Positions 34,876-43,127 of a DNA stretch of 64,000 bases are shown here, in pieces. The stretch covers positions 115,715 to 179,714 of the forward strand of contig NZ_JZDQ02000008.1 of the NCBI RefSeq assembly GCF_000960475.2. The letters are read 5' to 3'. The translations under genes were made by a program, and so were the position numbers. Numbering within the stretch: position 1 is the first letter of the stretch; each line of letters begins with the position of its first letter. The notes below the pieces were generated by a model. The model was given only the letters and a program-made list of their open reading frames with translations. It did no database searches and was not told where the DNA came from. This DNA is from Nocardioides luteus (lineage in GTDB: Bacteria > Actinomycetota > Actinomycetes > Propionibacteriales > Nocardioidaceae).

Positions 34876-36750
34876 ATGGGATTCCTCACCCCCTCCCCGC
34901 AGCCGGTGCCGCCGGCCGACTTCGTACGCCTCCCGCTGCGCGAGCGCATCCGGATCCTCGCCGCCCACTGGGTCGAGGACGGGTTCGGGACCCCGCGGGT
35001 CCTGCACATCGTCTACATCCTGAAGATGCTGGGCCTCTACTTCGCGCTCGGTCTCGCCATCACCTCGTGGACGACCGACCATGTCCACTTCACCGACCCC
35101 GCGTCCTGGTTCGACAACGTGGTCGTCTACCAGAAGCTCGCGGTGTGGCTGATGCTGCTCGAGGTGATCGGTCTCGGCGGCGCCTTCGGCCCGCTGTGCG
35201 GCCACTTCGCGCCCATGCTCGGCAACATCCGCTACTGGCTGCGTCCCGGGACGATCCGGATGGCGCCCTGGGGCCGGCACGTGCCGGGCACCGGCGGTGA
35301 CGAGCGCACGGTCCTCGACGTCGTCCTGTACGTCGCGGTGCTGGCCAGCCTCCTGTACCCGCTGCTGGCTCCCGCCGAGCCGGTCCCGTTCGTTCCCGAG
35401 GGTTCCGGCCCCCAGGAGCTCGTGCCGCCCGCGGCGTTCGTCCCGATCCTGATCGCGATGCCCCTGATGGGTCTGCGCGACAAGGTGGTCTTCCTCGCGG
35501 CCCGCTCCGAGCAGTACCTCCCGATCATGCTCATCTCCGCGACCCTCGGCGCTCTCGTGGTGGGCTCGGAGACCAGCGCTGCCTTCGTGAACCTCGTCGT
35601 CGCGTTCAAGATCATCATCTGCGTGGTCTGGATCGGTGCCGGCGTCTCCAAGCTCGGTGAGCACTTCGTCAACGTGGTCCCGCCGATGATCTCCAACAGC
35701 CCCGGCCAGCCCGGCTTCCTCAAGCGGTGGCACTATCGCGACGCTCCCCGCGATCTTCGGCCCAGCCGGCTCGCCTGGTTCATGGCGCACGTCGGCGGCA
35801 CGACCGTCGAGATCCTGATCCCGCTGGTGCTGCTGGTGACGACGAACAACACGGTCGCCCTGCTCGGTGCGATCGCGATGGCCGCCTTCCACGTCTTCAT
35901 CACCTCGACCTTCCCGCTGGCGGTGCCGCTGGAGTGGAACGTCTACTTCGGCTACATCGCGATCGTGCTGTGGGGCGGGCTCGGCGGAGGGTTCGACGCC
36001 TCGGTCTACAACATCTGGAACTTCTCCGAGCCGCTGCTGCTGATCCCGATCTTCGCGCTGCTCTGCTTCGGGCCGGTGCTCGGGAACCTGCGCCCCGACC
36101 TGGTGTCCTTCCTGCCCTCGATGCGGCAGTACGCCGGCAATTGGGCCTCCGCGGTCTGGACGATGAAGCCCGGCGTGGAGGAGCGGCTCAACGAGCTTCC
36201 GCTCGTCGAGAACCAAGTCGACCAGCTCCAGCGGATGCTGCCCACGCCCTGCGAGCCCGACGACGCCGAGATGACCATGCAGAAGGTGCTCGCCTGGCGC
36301 TCGATGCACAGCCAGGGCCGGGGCCTGTTCTCGGTGCTCTACGAGCACCTGGACGACATCGAAGAGCGCACGGTCCGCGATGGCGAGTTCGTCTGCAACG
36401 CCGTCCTGGGCTGGAACTTCGGCGACGGTCACCTCCACGACGAGCGCCTGGTCGCCGCCATCCAGAAGCGCCTCAACCTCGCCCCCGGAGACCTCGTGGT
36501 CGCCTACTGCGAGTCGCAGGCCATTCCGTGGGCCAACCCGCCGCAGGCCTACCGCGTCATCGACGCCGCCCTCGGCGTCGTCGAGACGGGCACCTGGGAC
36601 GTACGCGACTGCGTGGCCGAGCAGCCCTGGCTGCCCGACGGGCCCGTCCCGCTGCGCGTCACCTGGGCGGCGGACGGGTTCCAGCGGCGGCGTACGCTGA
36701 CGGAGGGACCCGCGAGCGACACGTCGAGCGATACGGAGCAGACAGTATGA
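34876..36750 (+). CDS. DUF3556 transmembrane protein
   Basis: 624 residues. Begins MGFLTPSPQPVPPADF, and has around eight to ten hydrophobic helices (for example ILKMLGLYFALGLAITSW, LLEVIGLGGAFGPL, GTTVEILIPLVLLVTT) and a C-terminal soluble part of about 170 residues. This matches the DUF3556 family known mainly from mycobacteria and relatives, function unknown. The start follows the ligase stop by one base and the stop overlaps the next ATG (ATGA), so a three-gene functional unit is likely. Confidence 0.82.
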   Translation: MGFLTPSPQPVPPADFVRLPLRERIRILAAHWVEDGFGTPRVLHIVYILKMLGLYFALGLAITSWTTDHVHFTDPASWFDNVVVYQKLAVWLMLLEVIGLGGAFGPLCGHFAPMLGNIRYWLRPGTIRMAPWGRHVPGTGGDERTVLDVVLYVAVLASLLYPLLAPAEPVPFVPEGSGPQELVPPAAFVPILIAMPLMGLRDKVVFLAARSEQYLPIMLISATLGALVVGSETSAAFVNLVVAFKIIICVVWIGAGVSKLGEHFVNVVPPMISNSPGQPGFLKRWHYRDAPRDLRPSRLAWFMAHVGGTTVEILIPLVLLVTTNNTVALLGAIAMAAFHVFITSTFPLAVPLEWNVYFGYIAIVLWGGLGGGFDASVYNIWNFSEPLLLIPIFALLCFGPVLGNLRPDLVSFLPSMRQYAGNWASAVWTMKPGVEERLNELPLVENQVDQLQRMLPTPCEPDDAEMTMQKVLAWRSMHSQGRGLFSVLYEHLDDIEERTVRDGEFVCNAVLGWNFGDGHLHDERLVAAIQKRLNLAPGDLVVAYCESQAIPWANPPQAYRVIDAALGVVETGTWDVRDCVAEQPWLPDGPVPLRVTWAADGFQRRRTLTEGPASDTSSDTEQTV

Positions 36751-38201
36751 GTACGGCTGTGGTGGTGGGCAGCGGGCCCAACGGGCTGGCCGGCGCGATC
36801 CGGCTCGCTCAGGCCGGGATGGACGTCACCGTCGTCGAGGCCTACGAGCGGCCCGGGGGCGGCACCCGGACCAGCGAGCGCACCGTCCCCGGTGTGCTCC
36901 ACGACGACTGTTCCGCGTTCCACCCGACCGGGGTCGCCTCGCCCTACTTCGCCTCGCTGGGGCTGGAGCGGCACGGCCTGCGCTGGCTGTGGCCGGAGAT
37001 CGATCTCGCGCACCCCCTCGACGACGGCCGGGCGGGGGTCGCGGCCCGCGACCGGGAGCTGACCCGGCGCTCGCTCGGCGTGGACGCCGACCGGTGGGAC
37101 CGGCTCTTCGCCAACCCCGTCGGCAACTTCGATGCCCTCATCGAGGAGGTCTTCCAGCCGGTGGTGCACGTGCCGCGCCACCCGGTCGTCCTGGGCCGTT
37201 TCGGCCTCGACGCCCTGCTGCCGGCGACCTGGGCGGTCCGCCGGTTCCAGGACGATCCGGCGCGGGCGCTGTTCATGGGCGTCGCCGCCCATGCGTTCGG
37301 ACGCCTCGACACCCCGCTCAGCAGCTCGGTCGGCCTGATGCTGACCGCGGCCACCCACGCCGTGGGCTGGCCCGTGGCCGAGGGCGGCTCCGAGAGCATC
37401 ACCCGAGCGTTGCTGGCCGAGCTCGCCGAGCTCGGTGGGAAGGTCGTGACCGGGGTCCGGGTCACCTCTCTGGACCAGCTGCGCGACCTCGCCGGTGGCC
37501 GTCCCGAGGTCGTCCTGCTCGACACCGCACCGGCCGGGGCGCTCGAGATCGTGGGGGACACCCTGCCCGACCGCGTACGCCGGGCGCTGGGCCGTTATCG
37601 CTACGGTCCGGCGGCGTTCAAGGTCGACATCGCGATCGAGGGCGACATCCCCTGGACGAACGCGGAGTGCCGTCGCGCGGGCACGCTGCACCTGGGAGGT
37701 ACAGCCGCCGAGATCGCCGCCATCGAGAAGGAGACGACCCGAGGCGTGATGCCCGAGCGGCCCTTCGTCCTGCTCGGGCAGCAGTACCTCGCCGACCCGA
37801 CCCGGTCCCACGGATCGATCAACCCGATCTATGCCTACGCCCACGTCCCGAACGCCTACGACGGCGACGCCACCGACGCGATCCTCGGTCAGATCGAACG
37901 CTTCGCGCCCGGCTTCCGGGAGCGCATCGTGGCCGTCTCCACCCGCACTCCCGCCGAGTTCGAGACGTACAACCCCAACTGGGTGGGCGGGGACATCAGC
38001 GCCGGCGCCAACACCGCGCGCCAGATCGCGTTCCGGCCGCGGCCCGCGCTCGATCCGTACGCCCTCGGCGTCCCCGGCGTCTACCTCTGCTCCTCGGCGA
38101 CGGCGCCGGGCGGTGGGGTCCACGGCATGGGTGGTTTTCACGCGGCCGAGGCCGCGCTGAGGGGCTGGTCCGCCCGGGCCCGTCAGCGGGCGAGCGTGTG
38201 A
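36747..38201 (+). CDS. FAD-dependent oxidoreductase, phytoene-desaturase-like
   Basis: 484 residues. N-terminal dinucleotide-binding motif VVVGSGPNGLAGAIRLAQAG with a downstream acidic residue (VVEAYERPGGGTRT) and a C-terminal FAD signature APGGGVHGMGGFHAAEAAL, as in carotenoid/phytoene dehydrogenase-like NAD(P)/FAD oxidoreductases. Coupled to the DUF3556 gene by ATGA. Its 3' end overlaps the convergent GntR gene by 19 bp. With the CoA ligase it may modify a lipid or acyl substrate; this is inferred. Confidence 0.87.
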   Translation: MSTAVVVGSGPNGLAGAIRLAQAGMDVTVVEAYERPGGGTRTSERTVPGVLHDDCSAFHPTGVASPYFASLGLERHGLRWLWPEIDLAHPLDDGRAGVAARDRELTRRSLGVDADRWDRLFANPVGNFDALIEEVFQPVVHVPRHPVVLGRFGLDALLPATWAVRRFQDDPARALFMGVAAHAFGRLDTPLSSSVGLMLTAATHAVGWPVAEGGSESITRALLAELAELGGKVVTGVRVTSLDQLRDLAGGRPEVVLLDTAPAGALEIVGDTLPDRVRRALGRYRYGPAAFKVDIAIEGDIPWTNAECRRAGTLHLGGTAAEIAAIEKETTRGVMPERPFVLLGQQYLADPTRSHGSINPIYAYAHVPNAYDGDATDAILGQIERFAPGFRERIVAVSTRTPAEFETYNPNWVGGDISAGANTARQIAFRPRPALDPYALGVPGVYLCSSATAPGGGVHGMGGFHAAEAALRGWSARARQRASV

Positions 38202-38839
38202 AGCAGCCCGGTGACGGCGGCTGCCGCGGCGCCGGCGTCCCGGGCGCGGATCGCGTCGAAGACGGCCACGTGCTCGTCGGCGAGCTCGGTGGTCTCGTCG
38301 TCGAGGTGGATGGTCGCGCGCAGGGTGTCCTCGAAGCCCGCGTAGAGCTCGATGAGCAGCGGGTTGTGGGTCGCGGCGACCACCCCGAGGTGGAACTCGG
38401 CGTCGGCGTCCGTGAAGGCGGCGGCGTCCGCGGCCGCGACGGCGGCGGCGCGCCGCTCCATCACGGCGGTCAGCGCGCGTAGGTCGTCCTCGGTGCGGCG
38501 CTCGGCGGCCAGCGCCGCGGCCCGGGTCTCGATCGCGTGGCGGACCTCGAGGACGTGCTGAAGGTCGACCCGGCCGACCTGGCGCCGCATCATCGCGGCG
38601 ACCTCGTTGGCGGCCGCGACGTACGTCCCGTCCCCGCGCCGCACCTCCAGCACGCCGGTGTGGGCCAGCGCGCGCACGGCCTCGCGGACCGTGTTGCGGC
38701 TGACCCCGAGGGCCGCGGCGAGCTCGGGCTCGGGCGGGATGCGGGCGCCGACGGCCCACTCGCCGTCGGCGAGCAGTGCGCGCATGCCGTCGATCGCCTG
38801 GTCGACCAGGGAGCGAGGAGTGGTGGTGGAGAGCGGCAC
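38183..38839 (-). CDS. GntR-family (FadR-type) regulator
   Basis: 218 residues from GTG 38839, chosen because AAAGGA lies seven bases upstream; an ATG at 38863 would add eight residues but lacks a ribosome site. N-terminal winged helix: GARIPPEPELAAALGVSRNTVREAVRALAHTGVLEVRRGDGTYV. The C-terminal helical FCD domain has the Asp/His pattern for metal or ligand (TDADAEFHLGVVAATHNPLL). It diverges from an MFS transporter gene and probably controls it. Confidence 0.9.
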   Translation of the reverse strand: MPLSTTTPRSLVDQAIDGMRALLADGEWAVGARIPPEPELAAALGVSRNTVREAVRALAHTGVLEVRRGDGTYVAAANEVAAMMRRQVGRVDLQHVLEVRHAIETRAAALAAERRTEDDLRALTAVMERRAAAVAAADAAAFTDADAEFHLGVVAATHNPLLIELYAGFEDTLRATIHLDDETTELADEHVAVFDAIRARDAGAAAAAVTGLLHTLAR

Positions 38840-38860
38840 GATGCCGTCCTTTCGTCCAAT

Positions 38861-38869
38861 CATCCGATG
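38861..38869. promoter_or_regulatory. palindrome in GntR/MFS divergent promoter
   Basis: CATC-C-GATG lies in the 48 bp between the GntR start at 38839 and the MFS start at 38888. FadR-type regulators bind short dyads in such positions. Because it is short, only its location supports it. Confidence 0.3.
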
Positions 38870-38887
38870 TCTGGCATCCTAGAGGCT

Positions 38888-40090
38888 GTGACCTCCCGAC
38901 TCCAGTCCCGCCCCGAGTCCCCGACGTCGAGCTCAGCCGTCCGGTCGACGGTGTGGCTCCTGGTGGCGGTCCTGCTGGTGGCGGTGAACCTGCGCGGCGG
39001 CATCACCTCCCTCGGCGCCCTGCTCGACGGGCTCGACGGGCTCTCGGCCGGCACCAGGTCCTTCCTGACCACGCTGCCGGTGCTCTGCTTCGCGGTCGTC
39101 GGCGCGACCGGGATGACGCTCGCGCGCCGGCTCGGTGTCCACCGCGGCATCGGTGTCGCGCTCGGTCTCCTGGTGGCCGGGCTGCTGGTCCGGGTGATCG
39201 GCGACCCGTGGGTGCTGCTCGCCGGCACCTTCGTCGCGTGCGCCGGGATCGCGCTCGCCAACGTGCTGCTGCCCGCCGTCGTCAAGGAGGGCTTCCCGCA
39301 CCGCGTCGGCGCCGTCACCGGTGCCTACAGCGCGGTGATGTCGCTGGGCGCTGCGGTCTCCGCCGGGGTCACCGTGCCGATCGCCGAGGCGGCCGGGAGC
39401 TGGCGGGTCGGGCTCGGCGTGTGGGCGCTGCTCGCCGTCCTCGCCCTGCTCGCGTGGGTGCCGCACCTGCGCGAGCACGGCCGGCGCCGCGACGGCGGGT
39501 CGCGGGTCTCGCTGTGGCGCGAGCCGGTGGCCTGGGCCGTGACGGTCGTCTTCGGCACCCAGTCGCTCTTCGCGTACGTGGTGATGAGCTGGCTGCCCAG
39601 CATCTACGCCGACGCCGGCTTCGGCCACGCGATGGCCGGGCTCCTGCTCGCGGTGAGCATCCTGGTCGGCGTACCCGTCTTCTTCCTGGCGCCGTCCCTC
39701 GCGATCCGGGCCTCGTCGCAGGGCCACCTGATCGCGGTCCTGACCGCGCTGCTGGCGATCGGGTTCGCCGGCCTCTGGTTCGCCCCCGTCGCCGGCGCCT
39801 GGCTCTGGGCGGTGCTGGTCGGCATCGGTGGCGCGGTCTTCCCGGTGGCGCTGACCCTGTTCAGCATCCGCACCGCGACGACCGCCGGCACCACCGCCCT
39901 CTCCTCGATGGCTCAGAGCATCGGCTACCTGCTCGCCGCCGGCGGCCCGTTCCTCGTCGGCCTGCTCCGCGACTCCACCGGGTCGTGGTCGGTCCCGATC
40001 GCGCTGCTGCTCGGCATCGCCGTCATCCAGATCTGCGCCGGGTACGTCGCCGGCCGCCCGGTCGTCATCGGGGACCCGGCCGAGGACTGA
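38888..40090 (+). CDS. MFS transporter, CynX/NimT family
   Basis: 400 residues from GTG 38888 with AGAGG close upstream. Twelve hydrophobic helices; the first carries VNLRGGITSLGALLDGL, typical of CynX/NimT (cyanate/2-nitroimidazole-type) permeases, and LARRLGVHRGIG is the MFS loop 2-3. Substrate unknown; the divergent GntR gene suggests induction by the transported compound. Confidence 0.87.
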   Translation: MTSRLQSRPESPTSSSAVRSTVWLLVAVLLVAVNLRGGITSLGALLDGLDGLSAGTRSFLTTLPVLCFAVVGATGMTLARRLGVHRGIGVALGLLVAGLLVRVIGDPWVLLAGTFVACAGIALANVLLPAVVKEGFPHRVGAVTGAYSAVMSLGAAVSAGVTVPIAEAAGSWRVGLGVWALLAVLALLAWVPHLREHGRRRDGGSRVSLWREPVAWAVTVVFGTQSLFAYVVMSWLPSIYADAGFGHAMAGLLLAVSILVGVPVFFLAPSLAIRASSQGHLIAVLTALLAIGFAGLWFAPVAGAWLWAVLVGIGGAVFPVALTLFSIRTATTAGTTALSSMAQSIGYLLAAGGPFLVGLLRDSTGSWSVPIALLLGIAVIQICAGYVAGRPVVIGDPAED

Positions 40091-40164
40091 AGCTCTCGCC
40101 AGGACGTCCCGCCTCGGTTACACTTGCTTCAGTTGGTTTCAGATGGGCGTAGGGAGGTTCTGAG

Positions 40165-40551
40165 ATGTCGGAGATGCTGAATGACGACGTGCGAATGCTT
40201 CGAGCAGCACTCGACGATGCGGACGAGACGGTGCACGTCTCGTTGAGCCTCCCACGAGCCAGCGCAGAGAAGGTGCTGGCGCTCTTGGACGCGGAACGTA
40301 CGTCGGGTGCGGTGGTCGTGCCGATCAAGGAGGCGTTCACGACGACCGAGGCAGCCAGCTTTCTCGGGGTCTCCCGCCCTACGTTGATGAAGATGATCGC
40401 TGCGGGCGACATCGAGCACGTCATGGTGGGCTCCCACCACCGGATCCCCGCTGAGCCGTTGGTGGCGTTCGAGCGAGCGAGACGAGCCCGGCGGGCGAAG
40501 GCGGCAGAGGCCCTGGCCGATTTCTCGAACGAGATCGGCTTCGTCGATTGA
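40165..40551 (+). CDS. excisionase-type HTH antitoxin
   Basis: 128 residues. Central helix-turn-helix FTTTEAASFLGVSRPTLMKMIAAGDIEHVMVGSHHRIPAEPL is the MerR-like excisionase fold used by antitoxins that precede PIN-domain toxins in actinobacteria. GGGAGG precedes the ATG. The stop codon overlaps a TTG start for a PIN domain, but that toxin is cut short, leaving this gene as an orphan antitoxin. Confidence 0.82.
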   Translation: MSEMLNDDVRMLRAALDDADETVHVSLSLPRASAEKVLALLDAERTSGAVVVPIKEAFTTTEAASFLGVSRPTLMKMIAAGDIEHVMVGSHHRIPAEPLVAFERARRARRAKAAEALADFSNEIGFVD

Positions 40552-40634
40552 CCTTCAGCGTTGTTCTCGCGGACGCCAACATCCTCTACTCCCGCACCCT
40601 TCGGGACTACTTCCTGTACGCCCGCACGAGATGA
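40548..40634 (+). pseudogene. truncated PIN-domain toxin
   Basis: Starting at TTG 40548 (overlapping the antitoxin stop as TTGA), 28 codons read MTFSVVLADANILYSRTLRD then eight residues before TGA. This is the beginning of a PIN nuclease, with the first catalytic Asp in LADAN. Normal relatives have about 180-190 residues and three more acidic residues. The sequence after 40634 does not continue the domain in any frame, so the gene was deleted or replaced beyond this point. Confidence 0.65.
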
Positions 40635-40797
40635 CCCCTGAGACACTCGATGAAAGACGAGGATGACCTGCTCGCCACGCTCGCACGATGCGCGGGCGTG
40701 CGTGCGGCTGCTGCAGTTCGTCGGGCGCTTGCTGCAGATTGACCGAAATTCCGCCATGCGGTAATTGGGGTGCACCGGGGATGGGCCAAGACCGACC

Positions 40798-40840
40798 CTG
40801 GGGAGGCCTGTCCGAGCCAGGTTCGGACAGGCCTCCCCAG
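40798..40840. terminator. strong bidirectional hairpin terminator
   Basis: Eighteen perfectly complementary bases, CTGGGGAGGCCTGTCCGA (40798-40815) and its complement (40823-40840), around a seven-base loop. It sits between the rightward antitoxin/toxin remnant and the leftward lipoprotein gene that ends at 40880. There is no T-run, as is common in actinobacteria. Confidence 0.85.
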
Positions 40841-40879
40841 GTCCATCGAGCTGAGGCGTCGAACGTCAGGCGGGGCTTG

Positions 40880-42250
40880 TCATGGCACGCGCTTGTAGAG
40901 GATGGTCTCGTCGACTTGGCTTCCGCCGGTGATGAGGTAGTCGTCGGAGTAGGTGATCGGCTCGCGATCATCCTCGGTTGCGTCGACCGGGAACCCGAGG
41001 TCTCCGTCCTTCAGATCTGTGAACTGTTGTCCGATCGGGTCAATGGCGGCCGATTGGACCATCACGTAGTCGTCCTCCGTCACCATCGGGTAGCCGATCT
41101 CGAGCCTGTCATTGGGTGGGAGGGCAACCTTGCGGAGTGTGGTCTCGCCGTCCTTGGCGACGTGCAGGGTCCGCGGTCCGTCTTTGTCCTTCTCGGTGGT
41201 GATCCAGGCAATGCCGTGCCCTCTGGCCTCCGGCACCTCGTTCGCCCAGCCCGAGCTGAGGCCGGGCGGGGTGTCGGCGTCCAGTTCCGCGACCCGGCGA
41301 CCGGTGGCTGCCTCGTAGACGCCGTCGTGGGGACCGATGTCTCCTGAGTTCGACTTACGGACGAGCAGCCAGTCCTTGGAGAGGTCTGTGATGTTCGACT
41401 TCCATGTGGTCTTCCAGGCCTCGGCACCGGTTGTGGCCACGACTGCCGCGAGGGGCTCGTTGTGGCGCGCTTCCTCCTTGGCCGGCATCGTTCCGATCAC
41501 GTGGTTCCGGGTGACGTACCGGCCGAGGAAGCCGCTCTTGCGCCAGTGTTCCTTGCCGGTCTCGGCGTCCACTGCGACGGTTTCGACGCGGTGGAGAATG
41601 TTGGGTTTGATGTCGACGTCTGGGTCGTTGAGAGCGGAGAGGTCGCCGTCGGACCAGTACTCGTGCGCTGCGTAGACAACCACGTCCCCCGCTGCGCCCA
41701 CGATGTCGACGACTGTCTGGGCTCCGCGTCCGCCGGGGCCAGGGTGACCCGGCGCCCAGACGGGATGTTGTGCACTCCATCTTGCTTCGCCGGTCTCGGC
41801 GTCCAGGGCTACGAAGCCGGTGCTGCTGCTGGACCCGATGGGGACGTACGCGGTGCCGTCCGTGACCAGCAGACGACCGCGATTCAGGAAGAGGCCCGAC
41901 TTCAGGATCGACGGCGGAACGTCCTCTTCGTCGATCTCCCACTTGACCTTGCCGGTGGCGGGGTTGATGCCGGTGACCAGGCTGAGGTAGTCGACGTCTG
42001 GATGGGTCCTTGCCTGGATCAACAGGAGGGAATCGTCCAGGTAGAGCGTGTCACCGAAGACGTACTGCTGGTCTACAACCTTCATGGCTGCGAGATCGGC
42101 CACCTCCTCGTACTCGGGAGACTCCCGCGGTGCTGTTTGCGTGGACGGCTTGACGTCGTCGAGGTCGCCGGAATCGGCCGAACCGCATCCGCTGACAACC
42201 GTGGCCAAGGCGGCAAGCGCGCCGCCGATCTGTAAGGCCAACCCACGCAT
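40880..42250 (-). CDS. PQQ-like beta-propeller lipoprotein
   Basis: 456 residues from ATG 42250. The signal sequence MRGLALQIGGALAALATVVSGC ends in a lipobox cysteine, so the protein should be anchored on the outer face of the membrane. The mature part repeats propeller blades of the form GxVxWE/ALDAETGEARWS, VAVDAETGKEHWRKSG, as in PQQ/BamB-like folds. Ligand and function unknown. It has its own upstream region of 124 bp and ends at the strong hairpin at 40.8 kb. Confidence 0.8.
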   Translation of the reverse strand: MRGLALQIGGALAALATVVSGCGSADSGDLDDVKPSTQTAPRESPEYEEVADLAAMKVVDQQYVFGDTLYLDDSLLLIQARTHPDVDYLSLVTGINPATGKVKWEIDEEDVPPSILKSGLFLNRGRLLVTDGTAYVPIGSSSSTGFVALDAETGEARWSAQHPVWAPGHPGPGGRGAQTVVDIVGAAGDVVVYAAHEYWSDGDLSALNDPDVDIKPNILHRVETVAVDAETGKEHWRKSGFLGRYVTRNHVIGTMPAKEEARHNEPLAAVVATTGAEAWKTTWKSNITDLSKDWLLVRKSNSGDIGPHDGVYEAATGRRVAELDADTPPGLSSGWANEVPEARGHGIAWITTEKDKDGPRTLHVAKDGETTLRKVALPPNDRLEIGYPMVTEDDYVMVQSAAIDPIGQQFTDLKDGDLGFPVDATEDDREPITYSDDYLITGGSQVDETILYKRVP

Positions 42251-42374
42251 GCGATTCCCCCGAGTAAGTGATTGAGAGCATCCGACGTGCCCCCGCTGCA
42301 ACGTAAAGTGCCGATCGGAGATGGTCAAGCGACCCGTTGGGCGTCGGGGTGTTGCCGAGGGGCGGGCGGGACGG

Positions 42375-43028
42375 TCAGGCTCGCGGCCGCGATTTCTTTG
42401 CGTTCTCAGGCAAGGAAGGGTCGATCGGGGTGACCCGGACGCCGAGCGCGGAGTGGGCGTAGCTGGCCAGCTGCTGCTCGGCCCGCTCGAGGGTCAGGGA
42501 CGAGTTGTGAGCGAGCAGGTGGAGGCCGAAGGCGTCCTCGAGGGCGACGAAGTTGCGGGCGATCGCCTCGGCCGAGTCGGTCAGCGTGAAGGCACCCGTG
42601 GCGCGTCCGACCTCGAGCACGGCGGTGTAGAGCGAGACCTCGCGGTCGAAGAGCAGGGTCATCAGGGTCGCGTGCATCGGGCTGCGGCTCGCGTTGACCG
42701 AGATCTCGTCGAGGACCTGGCTCAGGAGAAGGTCCTCACCTCGGGGAAGACCGGAGTACATCAGCCGGCCGAGCTTCTCGGCGGGGGAGAGATCGCCCTC
42801 GATCGCGCGCTGACGCGACCAGTAGTAGCGGTCCGTCGCGGCCTGGTGGGCGGCCTCGATGAGGCCGTCGAGCTCGGGGTAGTAGTAGGCGATCAACCGG
42901 GGTGAGATGCCGGCCTCGGCGGCGATGTTCTTCATCGTGGCGCCGGCCAACCCGTGGGCGGCGATCACGGTCAGTGTTGCCGCGGTCAGGTGTTCGCGCC
43001 GAGCGGCCTGGTCCTTGCGTCGAGCCAT
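42375..43028 (-). CDS. TetR-family regulator of the amine block
   Basis: 217 residues from ATG 43028. Helix-turn-helix: REHLTAATLTVIAAHGLAGATMKNIAAEAGISPRLIAYYYPELDGL; the IAYYYP segment is the usual TetR recognition helix end. The C-terminal domain resembles BetI-like proteins. It diverges from the aldehyde dehydrogenase gene over 99 bp that hold a near-consensus promoter and a dyad, so it very probably represses that block and responds to an amine or aldehyde. Confidence 0.88.
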   Translation of the reverse strand: MARRKDQAARREHLTAATLTVIAAHGLAGATMKNIAAEAGISPRLIAYYYPELDGLIEAAHQAATDRYYWSRQRAIEGDLSPAEKLGRLMYSGLPRGEDLLLSQVLDEISVNASRSPMHATLMTLLFDREVSLYTAVLEVGRATGAFTLTDSAEAIARNFVALEDAFGLHLLAHNSSLTLERAEQQLASYAHSALGVRVTPIDPSLPENAKKSRPRA

Positions 43029-43068
43029 GCTCAACCGTAACGCGTATGTGAAATCTGCGGGCGGATGA

Positions 43069-43113
43069 TTGACACCTGGTGTGGCGCGCCTCATATTTGC
43101 GGTGAAGCGCAAA
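43069..43113 (+). promoter_or_regulatory. promoter and operator of the amine-catabolic block
   Basis: TTGACA (43069-43074), a 17-bp spacer and CATATT (43092-43097) form a near-consensus sigma-A promoter. Overlapping its downstream edge is the dyad TTTGCG (43096-43101) / CGCAAA (43108-43113), a position where a bound repressor would block transcription. The AAAGGA ribosome site and GTG of the aldehyde dehydrogenase follow. Confidence 0.6.
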
Positions 43114-43127
43114 GAAAGGACTTGCTT

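Noticed and set aside
40640..40740. Short frame after the truncated PIN toxin (MKDEDDLLATLARCAG)
   Set aside because: It does not match the missing part of a PIN domain and lacks a ribosome site; likely random open frame.
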